The notes under the pieces were generated by a model. That model did not search any database and was not told the origin of the DNA. It was given only the letters and a program-made list of their open reading frames with translations. Positions 52,801 through 64,000 of a DNA stretch of 64,000 bases are shown here, piece after piece. The DNA comes from Setaria digitata. Lineage: Eukaryota; Nematoda; Chromadorea; Rhabditida; Setariidae. Where the stretch lies: NCBI GenBank assembly GCA_003640385.1, contig RCAB01000252.1, positions 27,578 through 91,577 of the forward strand, in the 5' to 3' direction. Both the position numbers and the translations under genes were made by a program. Position 1 is the first letter of the stretch. The number at the start of each line of letters is the position of its first letter.

Positions 52801-55174
52801 GTCCACATTTTAATGGCATATAAATTAAACAATCATTTTTCTTTCTTTCTTCTTTTTTGAAAATATAAATAATTTTGGCTCATCTTTGCAAATATCTTAT
52901 TCACAATATTGATTATGGTAAATGATTCAGAAAAATATAAAGGTACAGAACATGATGATGACATAACGATTCCGTCTAATTTAAATGATTTATTGGCGAA
53001 TTTACCGGATGAAGTTAGCGCTGATTCGTTGCAGAAAATGTTTCACGATTCGGTGGAAGATCGACGAGCACTAATGCGGGGTTTTGATTACTTAATGAAT
53101 CAGGTTAAAAGTGTTCTTAATTGATTATGCTGATTAATTACATTAAATATTGCTGATCAATTACATTGAAGTCATAAAATGTGGTGCACAATCGAAAATT
53201 TTTCAGTAAATTTTGTTAATTTATGAGCAAAATTTCTTTTTTTTTTCATTCAGTCGAACATACAAATAAAGTATATATATATCAATTTGTGAGACTACTT
53301 CACTTTACGTGAATCTTCATTCTACTGCGTTATCATTTGAGTAACATTTTCAATTTTTAGGTGAAAGAAAAGGAAAATGAAGTAAATAAGAAGACAACAC
53401 CGAAATCATCAATGATAAGTGGGAAGTATAAACCGGGTGATAAAATTAAAACTGTAAAAGTATTTATTTCATCTATTTCTTTTTTTTTTCATTATTGATT
53501 ATTTTAAAAATGTGCAAGAAGAAGTTGATTTTTATAGAAAAATAATAATAGTTTCCCTGATATTTCAGCAAACTTTTATCATGGCCGAAATTTAGGAATT
53601 TTTAAAACTTTTTGTCAAATATTCCCAGGTGTCGTGGGATTCAACGCGATTGGCTGATAAACCGCTGACAGAAACTGCTACCACTAAACGAGTGGAAAAT
53701 GAAAATCATCCATTGATCCAAAATGATAATCCAATATCACCAATGATAAGTAGTGGTAATAAGGATGAAACAACAATGATTGCTGGCCAATTAATTATCT
53801 ATGATCTTGATGAAGAGCCACCAATTGCTAACCAATTGAAAAAGGAGAAAGGTGAAGTTATTAGTTGATAGAAATGAAGTTATTAGTGCTGAAATAAAAG
53901 CCGAGAATAGAATATTCTCGAGATTGATACTAACGATTTCTTGCTGATTGCTATTCGTGTATTTCTTTTAATCTTTTAATTCAATCTTTCCAAATTTTTT
54001 TCGATTCCCTAGCAATAAACTTTTCATGATAATGCTACTAAAAACCGTCAGTAGCAACTGTTAATGACAATTGTTGATGATAGCACAAGTGATAATGATT
54101 ACGTGACAACTGCTACCACTACTTAATGCCGAATGGCCTCTTTATTGCCGACATAATTAATAGATAATATTGCTGATAATTATCAATGTTAACAGTTAAA
54201 AGTAAATAATCCATTTGAAATATTTGCAAAAACAAATTTAATTAACATTATTAATCTCTTTTTTTTCAGATAGTTGTTTCATTAGCAAGCAAGGATTATT
54301 TTTTATTGCATCAAGTTTGGGTGCTATTTCGGTGGCATTATTTGTTGTTACCTTTCTTCTGTATATTCGACTAACAAAGTATAACAACTACTCTAAAGGT
54401 AAACATTTTTTCATTTTTTTTTAGATTAATGGTTTTACTTTGAAAATTTTTATTAAAATTTACAATTAACTTATTAAATTGACAAAATAACTGGAAATAC
54501 ATTATTTGATACTATCAAAAGATTTGATAAAGTGAAAAAATAAGGACATTTGTTGGTTGATTGTAATCAAAAGTGATTTGAAATCACTGGATGTCTAATC
54601 AACAAAGGAATGGCTGAAATTAATTGGGATGTTTTTTTCTTTTTTTTTTTTTAAATCAGGATATTTATAATTTTATCGTAAAATACGCTACATCGGTCAT
54701 CAATTGATTTGAAAATCCGGTATATCGGCAATACTAGCTTAACACATCCGATATGTTCTGGATTAAACGGTTCAGAATAACCGGCATAGCGGACACTGAT
54801 CACCTTAACGAATATAACCGATCTGACAAAACCCTTTTATCTTATGCAATCGATTAATTAACCAATCCTAGATTAATCATGTTTCGAAATGGCATCATTA
54901 GAAGGAATACATTAATGATACTAATTTTATTACTACTTTTTTTAAATAAATTGTCCACATTATTGATGTTAAATTTAAACTACTAACTAGTTTCCCTTTA
55001 ATCCACCTTAGCAGAGAAATTAATAATTACCTGAGTTGATAAGCATTTTCAGAATCATCACAAATACTGGCCGGATCGGAAAATCTTCATTCATTGGTGA
55101 GGAAAATTCCTCCAGATGTTGTCACATTATGCAAACAGCGAGCACAAAACACAAACTTTACTCAGTTAAATTAA
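46864..55174 (+). CDS. ZP-domain, cuticlin-like type I membrane protein (5' exon missing), 15 exons, 644 aa
   Basis: Cuticlin-like ZP proteins polymerise into extracellular matrix or cuticle in nematodes. Exons: 46864-46990, 47356-47483, 48279-48332, 48599-48687, 50531-50697, 51036-51114, 51307-51472, 51778-51968, 52246-52366, 52578-52644, 52931-53103, 53361-53459, 53629-53851, 54270-54398, 55053-55174 (1,935 nt, phases consistent). ZP module, about residues 15-275: DNAIVGDPDIECL, NGRIYAKGKADNPAC, VLKFGTCGMRS, FITKVDQAFHVKCFF, MIATTEMAARHPIPGC, FARVGDRILHQWHCD, GILINNCYVTDGFG, VWFFCQIQMC. A basic stretch EKRGKK just after it may be a proprotein-convertase site. A long acidic/polar linker follows, then one membrane helix (GLFFIASSLGAISVALFVV, about 568-590) and a tail of about 50 residues. 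The signal peptide exon was not found, and the first acceptor (ttttaaag) is weak. One intron hosts the PLA2-like pseudogene. I cannot say which cutl-type gene this is. Confidence 0.82.
49014..49540. repeat. 46-bp direct repeat (49014-49059 and 49495-49540)
   Basis: The words atattttcaattgacag, agatccagaaatatg and ttcttctggtagct occur in this order in both places with no difference seen. The second copy is the distal end of the inverted duplication; the first is followed by a TA run. About 435 bases of AT-rich sequence with several homopolymers lie between them. Confidence 0.9.
49486..50092 (-). repeat. Inverted duplication, arm 2 (inserted copy)
   Basis: Reverse complement of 41582-42190. 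It retains intron 3 and the 3' flank of the PLA2-like gene, so it arose by DNA copying rather than from mRNA. It sits in the 1.8 kb intron between two ZP-gene exons (48687 to 50531). Part of its distal end is repeated again at 49014-49059. Confidence 0.92.
49744..50092 (-). pseudogene. Decayed copy of PLA2-like exons 3-4
   Basis: Compared with the source gene, the exon 3 copy (50014-50092) has lost about 4 bases before the active-site block and about 7 bases after KQFGK, so the frame is broken. The catalytic-pair Asp (HD) reads Asn (HN), and a second Asp (CYDKQ) is also Asn. The exon 4 copy (49744-49863) keeps its 120-nt length and stop but has a Cys to Arg change and a Glu to Lys change. Exons 1-2, the signal peptide and the promoter are missing. 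It is very unlikely to be functional. The splice-site bases around the copied intron remain. Confidence 0.88.
54660..54840. repeat. Degenerate CCGGTATATCGG-like repeat in a ZP-gene intron
   Basis: Imperfect copies of words such as aatccggtatatcgg, catccgatatg, taaccggcatagcgg and tataaccgatc recur at roughly 30-50 base spacing. The patch is richer in C and G than its surroundings and resembles the degenerate array at 60.8-61.1 kb. Confidence 0.5.
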
Positions 55175-56501
55175 CTAAGAAACATTTCCATGACAAATGT
55201 TATTTGATTTAATTGTCATTACTTTATGTTAATTAGGATTTTCCATTACAAATATGAGGTTTTATTGTGAAAAAAATGTTTAATTCTGAAATTTGAGAAA
55301 TTGGAAATGAGTAAAAATAATATTGCTTTTTTTCCTTTTCTTCTTTAAAATATAAATAACTTATGTTAAAGTTTGCAGGAATAGTTTTTAAAAAGTAAAA
55401 GCTAAAGTGTCAAAGGGATTTGCAATTTATAATCTAAATGACGAAGACGAACATTTTCACTAACATAATATTCAAGTAAAATGATAGCATATATTACAAA
55501 TTTTATTAAAAAAAAAATGAGCAGTTAGCAAAATTGTTGGAATTAATGATAAGAAACAAATTAAACCAATTAATAAATAGAATCACTCATTACATATCAG
55601 TATTATTGTAAATTTTGAGGAAATTTCCTTAAAATATAATTTTAAATTGCCATGTTTTTTTTCTTCTTCCGTCTTCTGTAATGTTCCTTAATTAAAAAAA
55701 ATTCCTTGAAGGTACCGTTTCTCGTGTAATTTCATAAAATATGTCATATTTTTTTTTAAATGAATATCTTCAAAAATAAACAATGCTTCATTTTGATCAA
55801 TTTTTTCAATTACAACTTAATTAAGGAATAAGCTGTTTAAATTGCACAAAAAATAACAGCGCTGGTACATTACAGTTTGTAATACCGGTGATATCAGTAA
55901 AATTGCTTATCGTAATTTTCAGATTTATTGCGATGGATAAAGGAATGCGCAAGAAATTTAATTTAAAAAAAAATTATTTCTCGCTATTGTTACCATATTT
56001 AATACAAATAAGACTTTTAGCAACCCTCTGAAATGAAATAACTAAAATTAAATTAATGATTTGATTAATTTATTTAAAAATGAGGAAAACAGTGACAATT
56101 TATTTCAGAAGTATAAATACAAGTAAATTTCCATTTTTTTAAACTTTAATCTAAATATATAAATAATTTCAGATTGTTAGATTTTTCATTTTTTAAACGG
56201 TTTTGTTTTATATTCATTGCTTTTTTGTTTAAATTAAGCAGTTTCTTCTTTGTTACTCTTATTCATTTAATTCTAAATCTTTTTCCCAATTTTATTAATT
56301 TATCTTTTAAAAAATATATCACATAAAGGAGAAGTGAAGGAAGAAAAAGAAACAGTGAAGATGTAATTAAGTTGCCAAAGAAATGGGTCATGGCCCCCCC
56401 CCAGTTGAGGAATGGACAATTTGAATCATTTGTGATTAAAATATGAAAAACAGGTCGTACCACCTGGACGACCCCTTTTTCAGGACGATTCTATATATAT
56501 A

Positions 56502-56596
56502 TAATATAATATATATGTAAAATATATTATATATATATATATATATATTAGAATATATATATATATTCTATTATATTCTAATATATATATATATAT
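56502..56596. repeat. (TA)n microsatellite with palindromic interruptions
   Basis: TA runs broken by symmetric agaatatat / atatattct units, so the tract can fold on itself. Simple-sequence DNA with no coding content. Confidence 0.9.
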
Positions 56597-58839
56597 TGGA
56601 TTAACTAGATTTTTTTTTATTTTCAGGCTAATTACACAGTTTTTTTTTTTTATTAGAAATTTAATAAAAAGAGCAACCAGAAGCGTTTCGTTTTAAAATT
56701 GTCATTACTATCAAACTGTGTTTTTTCCGCAATGAACTTTTTATTGAAATTAAAAAAAAAAAGAACAGAAGACAGTTATTTGTGAAATTTAAAACAGCAT
56801 CTAATAACTGCTTCTTCTTTTCTTTTTTCTTTTTTTTTGTTTTTCTAAGTAATGATTCAAAATAATTCCATATTTATTGTCACTTAATGTCATTTTAAAA
56901 CTACACCTGTCATAAGATAGTGAACAAAAAATGGGAAAAGATTTATTAGTTAAATTTTATATTTCATTTGTCATACTTAGTTATTTTTACATCCATTATC
57001 TGATTAAATTTTTCCCACAAATAATAATGGCAACAGCTATTTCATGAGCTGATTAATTTATTGGTTCAATAATTTTTGAGTTTTCCAATTACGTGAACTT
57101 TCGCAAATGGTCATTTGAGGATTGTTTAATCATTTAAATTATTCTAATTAATATTTATTATCTCATGCTGAAGCAATACGCTAACCTGTTATATCAGCAG
57201 TTTTTTGAATAAAACGAAAAAATTTTAGAGTTCATTACGTCAGAATTGGAAACTGCCAGATATTTCATATCCTAAATTAAAACTTTTTTCCATTATACAG
57301 ATAATAATTACAATTTTATTCTCGTTTCTATTTCTTTTTTCTTAAAGAAATGACATTAGCAATTAAAAAACTTATTATTTCATAACTGTGTAATATTTTT
57401 CTTTTTTTCATCAAAATTTTTTCGGCTTTTTTCCATAAAAAGGAACAAAATGAATGAATGATAGGATGTTTCTGATGAGAAGAAAAATCAAATTTTTAAC
57501 TAACAGTTATTTTCAATCAAAATTTTATCATTTTTCCCTGCATGGAACTGTTTTAGTCTTTTATATCATAAAATTTTGGTTGTATTTTTTGCCTATTGAT
57601 TAAAAAAAAGGACAAGTTTTTAAAAATTAAGGCAAAAAAAAAAAGTACTAAATGCAATAAAATTTCGAGTGATGCTAAGATATATTTTTCGAATTCTCAC
57701 TTAAAAGGTTGATAATTTATTATTGGTACTTTTTGATTATGATTATGATTAGAATCCTAACAGATTCTTCACTTATTCATAATCAAATTATTATCACTAT
57801 CATCTCTCGCGTAAACATTTTGACGTATACGCATGTATGTAACAGTTAGTTCATGCGTGTATCTATTGTCCGTCCGTGTATAATGAGATGAAAGGACCCC
57901 TATTTTCTGGAATTTGGGACAATCATTTGATTTGATAGATGAATCGTTGATGATTCTATTGCTACCATTATCATTCTCGTAGTTGTCATCAATTGTGCCA
58001 TCGTTTTGTCCTGTGTCATTTCGTTCCTTTTAAAATCACAATTTTTCAATTGGTGCAATCATTTTTGCGCCCTATTCCTAAATTATTCAACAACTGATAA
58101 TTTCACAGCATTTACTTGTATTTCGAAAAATTTTATCAAATTAAAAAAGGTGAATAATAAATGGGGAATGGAAAGAAATTTCGAATAGATGTTTTAAAAT
58201 CTTAAATTCGAACACTGTACAATTCATATTGCTTCTTTTTCTTGTAAGAAATTTGAATTCTCGATTTCTACAAGTAGCATTTTGCAAATATTATCGCCAT
58301 GATTTACCAAATCAATACTAATATTATTCAGTAATTGTATAAATTTTCAATCACTGATTTTGCAATCTAAATTGGAATTTGAACTAAATTCCATACAATG
58401 ACTCATTTTTATACTTTCTTTGAAAATAAGCAATTTCATATTTTAAGTTTTTATTGCCCTAGATGATTCTTTTTTTTCTACTTTATTTTTCTTCAGCATT
58501 TTTCTAAAAGCGAAAAAAAAAAATTGAAAAAATTCAATAAAATAATATATTGTGCAGATGTTATAAAAATTTACTGCAAACATGGGAAGTGATAATTGAA
58601 AATTTAAAATCAATTAATAAGCATTTTTTAAAGTTTCCAAACTTCTTTAGCAAGCTACTTCCAAAAAAAGAAAAAATACTAGCAATTATCTGATCTAATA
58701 TTTTAATATATTAATTTGCTCATCAAATTTTTTTTCAATCTCCAGTGGTAATATAAAAGTATCAATTTATAATGATATTTAGCAATCACAGTATGTTGAT
58801 CATGAAAAGTGGATTTCTTCCTTCGCTCTCGCAAAAATT

Positions 58840-59018
58840 CAGGCCACTAGACCCACGTACATGCATCCACGTATCCACGTTATCCGTATCGCTACATCCA
58901 CGAATTGAAATCCACGCAGATACACCCAGACAAGCATCTCCGCACACAAAAACAGAGACAAGAAGATCCACGCCGATACAGGCAGACACACCCACTGGCA
59001 TACTCCTTAGATACGGGT
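58840..59018 (+). other. GC-richer, exon-like island, unidentified
   Basis: About 180 bases stand out from the AT-rich surroundings, with repeated atccacg and acacccac words. An acceptor-like aaaattcag ends at about 58845. Two forward frames stay open. One runs from after a TAG at about 58851 to a donor-like G|gtaaat at about 59018 and would read STYPRYPYRYIHELKS and further Arg/His/Gln-rich residues. The acceptor and that frame do not agree, because of the TAG. It could be an exon of a gene extending elsewhere, or a low-complexity patch. I do not recognise a family. Confidence 0.3.
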
Positions 59019-60779
59019 AAATTTCACCTTTTACCTGTTTTAAATGACGAATATTTTGCTGCTGATGTTACTGGTGGCAGCTGTATCTTAGGTGTTGCTG
59101 TACTTCAATGTGAAATGTTACATTTTGTCAATTTTAAAATTCAGTCATTTTTTTCATCCATACTTTTCCTCTCTCTTTCTTTCCCTGTCTCTCCATCTTC
59201 GCCTCATTTTACCTTTTTCACTTTTTTTTTTTTTCTGTTTTTACATTCATGTCACCTGACTGACTATATCACTATCTCTTCACCTCTTATGAACACTTTT
59301 ACTCATACTTCCACAGCAATGTTTCATGTAGTTTTTGTTATTTGCAGATATTTAAATACTAATGTACTTAATTATATTACTTGAAATTAGTTTTCATTTC
59401 AAATTTTCGGTATTTAATCTATCGCTCTCTCTTTTCGCTCGGTTTTTTTTCAACTTGCTTTTTCAGCTGTCAGCATTTTAAATTAATTTCACACTTCACA
59501 CTGTATTTTCAATATTTGTTAGCTTTTTTTTTTTTTTTTTGTTTTTTCCGCAAAATTAATTTTTTTCTTAAGTGGTTATTCTTATATTATCTTGCACCAT
59601 AAGTTTTATCATTTAGTACTGTTAATAATTTTATTATTTTATCATTTATGCACTCCCATTTTTTTTTAGCCTCGTTCCTGATCATATTGATAAAATCTCG
59701 AAAGATCTCGCAAATAATACTTAGAGTGAAATTTCAATCAATTTCACATTGAAACAAGTCTTAGTTGTTATTAGGTAGGCAATAACTTATGCTTAATTAT
59801 GATTTGTTCAATAAATATCTTTTGTTTAATTGTATCTCAATCCGTTTATAATAAGCATTGTGACATTTTCGCTCATTGACAAATTCATCATACATCAGTA
59901 AATTTTTTTTTCTTTGAATTATCTTTATATTTTGGAAGGGATAAATTTTTTCTCTCATAAATTACCTTACCATTTTTTTTTTTGATAAACTAGTAGAATA
60001 TTTTGTTCACTGATTAGCTTATCATACAATTCATGCAATCACCTGATCATTTGATTTTTAAATAATTTACAGCAAAATTTATTTCATATCAAAATATCTG
60101 CTCATGTAATTTTGTAAAATTAGAAAAAAAGAATAATTATTTTTTATTTTACTTTTTTTCCTTCATTTTTCATTCTTCCTCTTATCATAGTACAAAATTG
60201 GTACAAAAGGTTACAACTTCGGCAATAGAAAATAGGTTATTGTGTGCGATTGAAAAGGTGACAATTATTGCAGTGAAAAATTTTTATCCAACTTTGTAAT
60301 TCATTGACTGAACGGATCAGTTGAATTGAGGTGCTCTAATTTACATTTTATTTCTGTTCCGCTAATTGATCCCATTATATGTTCTCATTAGTTCAGCTTT
60401 ATTTTCATTTTTTTTTTCACTTAATTATTGGCCCATATAAGTTTCATTTGATATAGTCAGTGATAATATAGTCACTTATCATTAGATATTTTTTTTTTTT
60501 TTTTGCTACGGAAATGTGCAAGAAAAAATAATAATGCACCAATTTCTGCTTCTTTACCAAAAATTTATTAAAAGTAAAAATTCTTGTTCATTAAATATTT
60601 TGTATCCCATTGACAAATGCTACTTAGCTTTTAGGAAAGAAATTTTAGCATAATGATACCCATATTGTTACTTTATAATATATTACTTTATATTATTACT
60701 TTGTAAAATTAAATCTTTTTTTTTTCTTAAATTTGTAAAATAAGCATACAAAAATTAAAGTTGGTCATAAGACCAAGGC

Positions 60780-61110
60780 GTATTAACACGTGTATTACGA
60801 AATGCAGCAGATTCCGAATGATAATGGGTAGGTGACATACAATAGCTTCCGGATTGATTAATATGTACGTTACGAAATGCATTCTGAATGGAAATTAATA
60901 ACTATGGCATGATATAAAACCTATCCGGAATAGCGATAGTACGTCCATCATATCGTACAGTAGCTTCCGAAAAGCGATTAACTGAAACACAGTATAAAAC
61001 CGATCTTGAATACCGATTAATTCTTTGTATATCGTAACATATATTAATATACAATATAGAATGATTCTGGATAGCAGTTAATGTTCTGTATGTTGTAAAA
61101 TATACAGTGA
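60780..61110. repeat. Diverged tandem array, unit roughly 55 bases
   Basis: About six imperfect units share the order: a taacga/atcgta word, a short AT stretch, then ttccgaat / tccggaatagcgat / ttgaataccgattaat. Copies are strongly diverged. It is non-coding as far as can be seen. Confidence 0.5.
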
Positions 61111-63282
61111 AAGCATCGGATTATGGGACTCGATTATAGGATTAAATTTAAGTATAATTATTGTTAATATCGATCGTATTTTACTTTCACTTATACACAA
61201 ATATCATTTACATATAAAATATTTATTTACACACTGGAAAATAAATTAGCTTTTGAAAATAAACATTAATGGATCTCAATTGATTTAAATAACAGCTGAA
61301 CAATTGGAGCATATTTTTAATTGGAATAAAATGTGAACAGTTATGGAATAATCACAATTGGATTTAGAAAAGTTGGAAAATTTTTTGAAATAAATGTATG
61401 ACTTAAAAAATTTTGTTTATTCCTATAACATCGACTTTTCTCTGAATTTTTCTCAGTCTAAATTAAATTATATATTTGATTACTTTCATTATTTTTAAAT
61501 ATAATTGCATATATTTATATCTTTAAAATACACCTGAATAACACGATAAATCATTTTACAGTAGCAATAAGAGATAATTAGCTTTATTGTAATTTTTCGT
61601 CTTTTTTTTTTTCGGTATACAGGACTAGTTTTATCATTCTTTCATCCACAAATTTTGCTTCACCTACATTTCACATTTTATTTTACTTTTTTGCTTATTT
61701 AATAACTGTGCCCCAAAAATCTTTCTCGTCTCTTTTGCCAATTCGTTTCCCATTTTGAAAATAATACTGCAAAACATTTCTGTATGAATTCTTTTTTTTT
61801 CCTAACACCAAATTTCCATTTTCTTTTTTCCCCAAATTGACAATTTACCTGGTTGATTCAGGTAATATATATACATTTTGGTCCGGTTTTTAGAATAATT
61901 TTAATGTATTCTTTCATTTTTTGTTGTATATTTATATCCCTTCCCTCATTTTTACCAATTCATCTTATACATTAATTTTTTTTTTTTATTTTAATAAATT
62001 TGTAAGGAATAAGAAAAAAGCAAATTAAATTATATTTTATCAAATTGTAAAAAGGGAAAGGAAACCTTTGCCAGCGAAGTAATGCTTGAAATAAACAACA
62101 CTGATACTTTTCTTGGATCAATTAAGTTTATCATCCTTTTTTCTGCTGCTTTTTTGATCATTTTTTGATATATTTTATCAATTATCAATTTTTCCTTTTC
62201 CTTTTTTTCTTGTACTGACATATTTATGTATAACTATCAATTTTTACACAGGCATACACAATACTACTATTACTATAAGAAGAAAAGGCAGAAATTCTCT
62301 CCATTAAGGGTTATTTATCCATATGTCTGTAAGAAATACTATTCCATTTCAATAAAATGCAATTTAGGTTTCATTTATTGCATTTCCAATTATTATTATT
62401 AATCATTTATATTAACATAGCTATGAAGTAGAACAATTTAGTACTATTTTGACTTATCAATTCTTATCAATCCGTTTGCAAGTTTCTCATTTTTTTTTTT
62501 TGGTTTTTAAACACAATTTTTCACCTTCATTTCAGCAATTTTTACATGAAATGCGCACCATCAATATTACTTTGCATATCAGTCTCACAACGTATTTTGA
62601 GTGCTAACTTTGCTATTTCCTTTACATTGATAATTTGTAAGAATATTTCTAATTAATTATTCCATAGTTAGGAAAACATTTCGAACATTGGAGCATTTCA
62701 AGTAATTAAGAGCACCACAGCTATGTAATTGTAATTTGGCAAATTTACAAGAATGCAAACAAATAAATCCTCAGGGATATATTTAAAATGGAAATATTTG
62801 CATATTTATATGTAAATTTGAAAAAGTGAATGTTCCATTTACCTCTTGCAATTGTTACAATTGCTTCGATTCATCGCTATAAAATTCAGATTTTTGCTCA
62901 TTGACAAATTTATTCATTTCATTTTTGCTAAAAATATTTCGCATAAGTTTAGCAGAATTTAATACATGCATATCTAGCAAACAAATGATAATAGTGATAA
63001 TTCTAAAATTGATTAAAAGAAAGTAAAAGAAAAATGAAAGAAAATAATTTATACAAGGTAATTTTATGATAATTTTTTCCTATTTTCATTTTACTAAAAA
63101 TTTTGTCGTTGCAAAAGTTTAAACTTTAGAAAAGTTTTGTTGTGATGATGAAATTTGAAGAAAATTTAGATAATAGAGATGACGAAAAGGTAGAAGATGA
63201 AGAAGCAGCAGCGCAGAGGAATAAATAAAATCGAAATATAGTTTGTTGGTGGAAGATGTGAAAGATGGTGTGGAGAGATGAA

Positions 63283-63370
63283 GTGAGGTAAGATGCAGTG
63301 AGGTGAGGTGAGGTTAGCAGGTGAGGTGAGGTAAGATGAGATGAGGTGAGGTGAGGTGAGGTGAGGTGAA
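63283..63370. repeat. (GAGGT)n minisatellite
   Basis: Near-perfect gaggt / gaggtgaggt repeats with a few variants (aagat, agcag), embedded in about 200 bases of purine-rich sequence on the + strand. The 100-codon minus-strand frame across it (Ser/Pro/His/Leu) is a product of the repeat. Confidence 0.9.
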
Positions 63371-63739
63371 ATGAGGGAGAATGAGAGGAGATGTGCCGAG
63401 AAGATTGGTCGGGGTTGTTGAAACAGGCTTAAATGAAAGTTGGAGCAGGGAAGAAATGCTCTTTTCAAACATTTTGAGCGGAAAATTTTAAAAATGATTT
63501 TTGACGCAAACAGAGGAATATGCGTAAAAAAAGAAGAGGAAAGGATGAGGAAGCTAGCACGAAAGAAATGGGGGTGGACGGAGATTATTTCGTGCTATTT
63601 AGTTTAAAAGTTGAAGAGAGGTGTAGCTCGAGCTGTTCAATCCCTTCAATGCTCTAAAAGTTTCCCAAACCTCGTAGCAAAATATGCCTAAAGCTATAAC
63701 TTTTCCAGCTCCAACTATTTGTTACTGTTATCATTACTA

Positions 63740-63953
63740 ATAATAATAACAACAGTTAATTATAATAACAACCATAACAGTAATAATGATAATTAATTAA
63801 CATTAACAGAAATGATGATAATAATTAATTATAATTGTAATAAATAGCAATAATAATAATTAATAATAAAAACAGCTACTTTTAATAACAATATTAATTT
63901 TATTAATTTAAGTGATAAATTTAATTAATTAATCGGTGACCATAATGATAAAC

Positions 63954-64000
<47 letters not shown>
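63740..64000. repeat. AAT/ATA trinucleotide-rich tract with a pure (AAT)n end
   Basis: Imperfect AAT, ATT and ATA repeats from about 63740 become a pure AAT run from about 63952 to the last base. The window ends inside the repeat, so its full length is unknown. Confidence 0.9.

Larger units (their letters stand above)
55175..64000. other. AT-rich gene-poor region at the right end
   Basis: About 8.8 kb without a recognised complete gene. It contains the 3' flank of the ZP gene, a TA microsatellite, a GC-richer exon-like island (58840-59018), a degenerate tandem array (60780-61110), a GAGGT array and an AAT array that runs off the window. No RNA gene or transposase was recognised. Confidence 0.5.

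Noticed and set aside
63166..63468. 100-codon minus-strand open frame rich in Ser, Pro, His and Leu
   Set aside because: It is the translation of the GAGGT repeat and adjoining purine-rich DNA; no splice or domain support.
1..64000. Searched for CRISPR arrays, bacterial operons, rRNA, tRNA, reverse transcriptase and transposase
   Set aside because: None recognised by eye. The gene structure is eukaryotic; tRNA or small RNA genes could be missed without a covariance search.

Overview
The window is about 70% or more A+T and full of A and T homopolymers. Its genes are split by many short GT-AG introns, and it has no bacterial gene layout. The protein families found (a UBR1-type N-recognin, exocyst Sec10, an RPAP3-type co-chaperone, a nematode-style secreted PLA2-like protein and a cuticlin-like ZP protein) point to a nematode nuclear genome. 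Base composition and gene structure suggest a spirurid or filarial worm; that last step is inference. I rebuilt exons by hand from splice sites, reading-frame phase and recalled family alignments. No transcript evidence was available.

Layout. 1-432: last exon of an unidentified + strand gene. 433-2350: gene-poor gap where two genes end tail to tail. 2351-20620, minus strand: ubr-1, rebuilt as 47 exons encoding 1,888 residues, with UBR box, ClpS-like domain, RING and C-terminal Cys-rich domain. 20621-23106: divergent intergenic region with a TA microsatellite. 23107-28979, plus strand: sec-10, 16 exons and 706 residues. 30164-33499, plus strand: a short TPR plus RPAP3-C protein, 7 exons and 332 residues. 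33.5-40.4 kb: AT-rich, no gene recognised. 40378-41933, plus strand: a secreted PLA2-like protein, 4 exons and 172 residues. 46864-55174, plus strand: a ZP-domain (cuticlin-like) type I membrane protein, 15 exons and 644 residues, first exon not found. 55.2-64.0 kb: AT-rich with simple repeats, degenerate tandem repeats and one GC-richer island at 58.8-59.0 kb.

The genes do not form one pathway. The conserved half (1-33.5 kb) holds housekeeping genes for N-degron degradation, exocytosis and HSP90/R2TP-type assembly. The second half holds two extracellular or cuticle-related genes in long AT-rich spacers.

The most distinctive structural event is a roughly 600 bp inverted duplication. The last two exons of the PLA2-like gene were copied, with their intron and 3' flank, into an intron of the ZP gene on the opposite strand. 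The copy has decayed: two frameshifting deletions, the catalytic-pair Asp changed to Asn, and one Cys changed to Arg. Other points worth a look are open frames inside sec-10 introns, a MITE-like inverted repeat in a ubr-1 intron, a GC-richer exon-like island, and two single-N sites flanked by duplicated sequence that look like assembly joins. I see no convincing new multi-gene system.
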